Shown here in pieces: positions 5,676 to 7,586 of a stretch of 7,586 nt of DNA. Numbering within the stretch: the stretch's first letter is position 1; every line of letters starts with the position of its first letter. This stretch comes from Thermodesulfobacteriota bacterium (GTDB taxonomy: Bacteria > Desulfobacterota > DSM-4660 > Desulfatiglandales > HGW-15): the NCBI GenBank assembly GCA_025454125.1, contig JALOPA010000072.1, forward strand, positions 1-7,586, read 5' to 3'. A program made the position numbers and the translations under genes. The notes beneath the pieces are model-generated. The model saw nothing but the letters and a program-made list of their open reading frames with translations, did no database searches and was not told the DNA's origin.

Positions 5676-6912
5676 GGTTGGAGGGCACGGAAGAGGCCGT
5701 TTCACTGAAAGACCGGACTTGATTCCGCCCCTGTTCCTTCGCCCTATAGAGCGCGGTGTCTGCATATTTGATCAAATCCTCAACGGAAAGCAGCGTTGCA
5801 GTGTTTTTCGTTGTTGCCACACCGAGGCTTATGGTGACCCTCCGGGCGGGCAACGATTTCTCGTGAGCAATTCCCATTTCTTCGACGTTTAACCGCATCC
5901 TTTCAGCGACACGCCTTGCTCCCTCAGGGCCTGTGTTTGGCAGAATGACGATGAATTCTTCACCGCCATATCGTGCACAGAAGTCCCCGGCTCTCTTGAG
6001 CGAATTCCTTATCGCCTGCGCCACTTTCTTTAAACAGAGATCCCCATTGCTGTGACCGTAGCTGTCATTGTATTCCTTGAAATGATCGATGTCGCACATG
6101 ATGATTGACAGGGGGACACGTTCTCTCTGGCTGCGCTTGAACTCCCTTTCCATAGTGTCTGAAAAACTCTGTCGATTTGGAATTTCAGTCAAGGCATCGA
6201 TTGCAGCTTGTCTTTCAATTGTTTCATAAGCCCTGCCGAGTTTTTTTCCTGCGCCCAGGATACCCAACAAACCGACGAGCCCGATCCCCACATGGCCCAG
6301 TAACAGAGAAGATAAGGGTATGCCCATGGTGAAGGGTATTGTAACGCTAATCCCTCCCCGGATATCGCCTTCCTTGTAGCCCTGTTTGGAATGGCATTTC
6401 AAACACGCTCTTTCAGTTTGCAGGGGGGCCATGTAGAAAAAAAAGGGTTTTGAATCTTGTTTGAGAAACAATCCCTTTTCCTTTGTGCCCGTTTCAAAGT
6501 CTCTCAGATAGCTCACCTCTCTTGGGGTCGGCTTGTTTTCGGGACGAATAGGGTTGAGGCTAGTAATGTGAAATATGATGCCGCTTGTTTCCTCCGCGAT
6601 TTCGGAAATCTGTCTGGTCATGAACGCAGGGTTCACTTTGGTGAGCCTCAAGGCATCATCGACTTGCACATCACGCATCGGATCGTCAAGGTAGGGGTTC
6701 GGCAGCGTTTTATCGGTGACAGGAACGTACACGCCTCCATGGCGAGAGTTCCAATCGCGAGTGATGACAATGAGGTTGAAAAAGCTTCGCGCCGTCTCGA
6801 AGGCAATGGTTTCTCGGTCCTTTTCCGCATTGGTATAATTCCACACGAAAGACGTGGTGATGAGGATCATCCATGCCAAGCTGACAGGGAGTATGCTCTT
6901 CCTGAATTTCAT
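5668..6912 (-). CDS. Membrane diguanylate cyclase with periplasmic c-heme (DUF3365-like) sensor domain
   Basis: The protein has 414 residues. A first membrane helix (about 7-25) and a second (about 198-221) enclose a periplasmic domain of about 170 residues. It has the DWNSRHGGVYV motif (53-63) of the DUF3365/Tll0287-like family and a c-type heme site CLKCH (170-174). After the second helix comes a GGDEF domain: LTEIPNR (241-247, the DALTGLPNR position), D274 and D276 in CDIDHFK, NDSYGHSNGD (282-291), and the active site GGEEF (316-320). The product inhibition site RAGD (307-310) lies exactly five residues before GGEEF, so the enzyme should be active and feedback-inhibited by c-di-GMP. The heme suggests sensing of redox state or a gas such as NO, CO or O2. 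The start lacks a clear Shine-Dalgarno sequence, but it gives the right positively charged N-terminus. It overlaps the nitroreductase tail to tail by 8 bp. Confidence 0.92.
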   Translation of the reverse strand: MKFRKSILPVSLAWMILITTSFVWNYTNAEKDRETIAFETARSFFNLIVITRDWNSRHGGVYVPVTDKTLPNPYLDDPMRDVQVDDALRLTKVNPAFMTRQISEIAEETSGIIFHITSLNPIRPENKPTPREVSYLRDFETGTKEKGLFLKQDSKPFFFYMAPLQTERACLKCHSKQGYKEGDIRGGISVTIPFTMGIPLSSLLLGHVGIGLVGLLGILGAGKKLGRAYETIERQAAIDALTEIPNRQSFSDTMEREFKRSQRERVPLSIIMCDIDHFKEYNDSYGHSNGDLCLKKVAQAIRNSLKRAGDFCARYGGEEFIVILPNTGPEGARRVAERMRLNVEEMGIAHEKSLPARRVTISLGVATTKNTATLLSVEDLIKYADTALYRAKEQGRNQVRSFSETASSVPSNPT

Positions 6913-6962
6913 CGTTTAAGAACAATGAGTTAACAGGTGAATTGCGAAACTTTTCAAAAATC

Positions 6963-6991
6963 ATTATAGTCGATCAAAGGGAAAAGCACAA
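6963..6991 (-). promoter_or_regulatory. Promoter of the heme-sensor diguanylate cyclase
   Basis: On the minus strand a perfect -10 TATAAT (6968-6963) lies 17 nt from TTGTGC (6991-6986), a weak -35. The predicted start is near 6956, which leaves a leader of about 44 nt before ATG 6912. Confidence 0.6.
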
Positions 6992-7131
6992 GCACCGGAC
7001 GGTTAGAATAAAGTGTCTAAAGTGGGCAAAAGTGCCCCTTAGACCCATTCGACTCACGCTCAGGTGGGGCTGGGCTCAGGGCCTGCGGCTGAAGTTGAAA
7101 GACGGTGACGAGTGCGCCAGAGGCGCATAAA

Positions 7132-7152
7132 TGACGAGTGACAAGTGACAAG
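7132..7152 (+). repeat. Heptanucleotide tandem repeat, cluster 1
   Basis: Three adjacent 7-nt units read TGACGAG, TGACAAG, TGACAAG. A further TGACGAG lies apart at 7106-7112. A partial complement, CTCGTTA then TTTGTTA, follows at 7163-7176 and allows a hairpin. Confidence 0.85.
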
Positions 7153-7177
7153 AAAGAAGTACCTCGTTATTTGTTAC
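7138..7177 (+). repeat. Inverted heptads forming a 15-bp imperfect hairpin
   Basis: GTGACAAGTGACAAG (7138-7152) faces CTCGTTATTTGTTAC (7163-7177) across a 10-nt loop. Fourteen of fifteen positions can pair in RNA, three of them as G-U; the one mismatch is A7150 with C7165. No T-run follows, so it does not look like an intrinsic terminator. It lies 65 nt before the flavin-reductase-like gene and would be in its leader if transcription starts upstream. Confidence 0.7.
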
Positions 7178-7189
7178 GGCAAGTTCCAC

Positions 7190-7224
7190 GGACAACTGAC
7201 GACGGACGACGGACAACTGTGAAC
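7190..7224 (+). repeat. Heptanucleotide tandem repeat, cluster 2
   Basis: Five adjacent 7-nt units read GGACAAC, TGACGAC, GGACGAC, GGACAAC, TGTGAAC. The first four fit KGACRAC, and the last is degenerate. The core GACRA is shared with cluster 1. The array ends 6 nt before the ribosome-binding site of the next gene. Confidence 0.8.
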
Positions 7225-7242
7225 GGCAGAAAGGAGGTTGAG

Positions 7243-7586
7243 ATGAAAAAAGTGGATTACATGGCAGTGGCAGAGAAGGTGATGGCCCAGATCAAAGAGG
7301 GCGCTTTCCTGACCGTCAAGGCAGGCAAAGCTACGAACACCATGACCATCGGCTGGGCCCTCATCGGCTACGCATGGCGAAAACCTGTGCTCATGGTGCT
7401 GGTGCGAACCTCGCGGCACACTTTCGGTTTCATCGAGAAAGCCACAGACTTCACGGTGACTGTGCCCACCACGGACATGCGCGATGCGCTCATGTTCTGC
7501 GGTACGAAATCCGGAAGGGATGTAGACAAGTACAAGGCATGCAACCTCGAGCTTGCGAGTGCGAAGAAAGTCCTTTCGCCCGTCAT
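7243..7586 (+). CDS. Flavin-reductase-like, FMN-binding (flavoredoxin-type) protein, N-terminal part
   Basis: The frame from ATG 7243 is open to the right edge, giving 114 residues. AAGGAGG (7231-7237) sits 5 nt before the start and fixes it. The sequence starts MKKVDYMAVAEKVM. At about 34-56 it has the MTIGWALIGYAWRKPVLMVLV stretch typical of the flavin reductase-like domain, which forms a split beta-barrel binding FMN. RTSRHTFGFIEKATDFTVTVP (57-77) and FCGTKSGRDVDKY (86-98) follow, as in flavoredoxins of sulfate reducers. No signal peptide is seen, so it is cytoplasmic. Relatives bind FMN and transfer electrons or reduce free flavin; the donor is unknown. About a third to a half of the family's usual length (about 170-200) lies beyond the window. 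Confidence 0.87.
   Translation, partial: MKKVDYMAVAEKVMAQIKEGAFLTVKAGKATNTMTIGWALIGYAWRKPVLMVLVRTSRHTFGFIEKATDFTVTVPTTDMRDALMFCGTKSGRDVDKYKACNLELASAKKVLSPV

Larger units (their letters stand above)
6913..7242. other. 330-nt divergent intergenic region with promoter, hairpins and heptad repeats
   Basis: The left part (6913-6991) is AT-rich and holds the leader and promoter of the cyclase gene on the minus strand. The middle has two small hairpins: GGGCA-AAAG-TGCCC at 7024-7037, extended by AAG/CTT, and TGCGCC-AGA-GGCGCA at 7113-7127. Neither has a T-tract, so they are not clear terminators. The right part (7106-7224) is made largely of 7-nt repeats. A strong ribosome-binding site AAGGAGG (7231-7237) precedes the flavin-reductase-like gene. 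I found no convincing plus-strand promoter; TAGAAT at 7004-7009 lacks a -35 element. Confidence 0.65.

Noticed and set aside
7004..7009. TAGAAT as a -10 element for the flavin-reductase-like gene
   Set aside because: The sequence 17 nt upstream (GAAAAG) does not resemble a -35 element, and the gene is over 230 nt away.
7024..7037. GGGCA/TGCCC hairpin as a terminator
   Set aside because: The stem is short and no T-run follows on either strand; no gene ends nearby.
7132..7224. CRISPR-like array
   Set aside because: The units are only 7 nt and directly adjacent, with no 20-40 nt repeats separated by unique spacers, and no cas gene is present.

Overview
The window looks like chromosomal DNA from an anaerobic member of the Desulfobacterota (former Deltaproteobacteria), possibly close to the Syntrophobacterales. 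This is an inference from gene content and style: GC-rich coding DNA, a Tat-exported molybdenum hydroxylase, a heme-c sensor diguanylate cyclase, flavin enzymes, and heptanucleotide repeats between genes. No marker gene fixes the taxonomy. I see no CRISPR array, transposase, phage gene, rRNA or tRNA.

Layout from left to right. (1) Positions 1-203 hold the 3' end of a DJ-1/PfpI-family gene. It overlaps, in a TAATG junction, a 393-codon gene for an uncharacterised protein that resembles alpha/alpha-barrel proteins (203-1384). (2) Positions 1385-1776 have no credible protein gene but hold a good sigma70-type promoter (TTGACA-N16-TAAGAT). A stretch of about 215 nt follows that can fold into one long interrupted hairpin. 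It is a candidate 6S-like RNA or a structured leader of the next operon. (3) Positions 1777-4439 encode a two-subunit molybdenum hydroxylase of the IorA/IorB type: a 2Fe-2S subunit and a Tat-exported catalytic subunit. A perfect 10-bp intrinsic terminator closes the operon. (4) Positions 4569-4700 hold a second promoter (TTGACG-N17-TAGACT) and, about 70 nt beyond its predicted start, another intrinsic terminator. This terminator lies only 27 nt before a small lipoprotein gene (4727-4957), so the region is either a small RNA gene or an attenuator/riboswitch-like leader. The lipoprotein gene is followed at once by a Tat- or Sec-exported nitroreductase (4983-5675). (5) On the minus strand, 6912-5668 encodes a membrane diguanylate cyclase with a periplasmic c-heme domain. 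It overlaps the nitroreductase tail to tail by 8 bp. (6) Positions 6913-7242 hold the cyclase promoter, small hairpins and two clusters of 7-nt tandem repeats; one cluster forms a 15-bp hairpin. (7) From 7243 a flavin-reductase-like (flavoredoxin-type) gene runs off the right edge.

The common theme is redox chemistry: a periplasmic molybdenum enzyme, a periplasmic flavoenzyme, a heme-based c-di-GMP sensor and a cytoplasmic flavin protein. Only IorA/IorB and the lipoprotein/nitroreductase pair are clearly operonic; a functional link between the others is not shown. The most interesting parts are the two non-coding regions and the heptad-repeat hairpin, none of which is explained by the protein genes.
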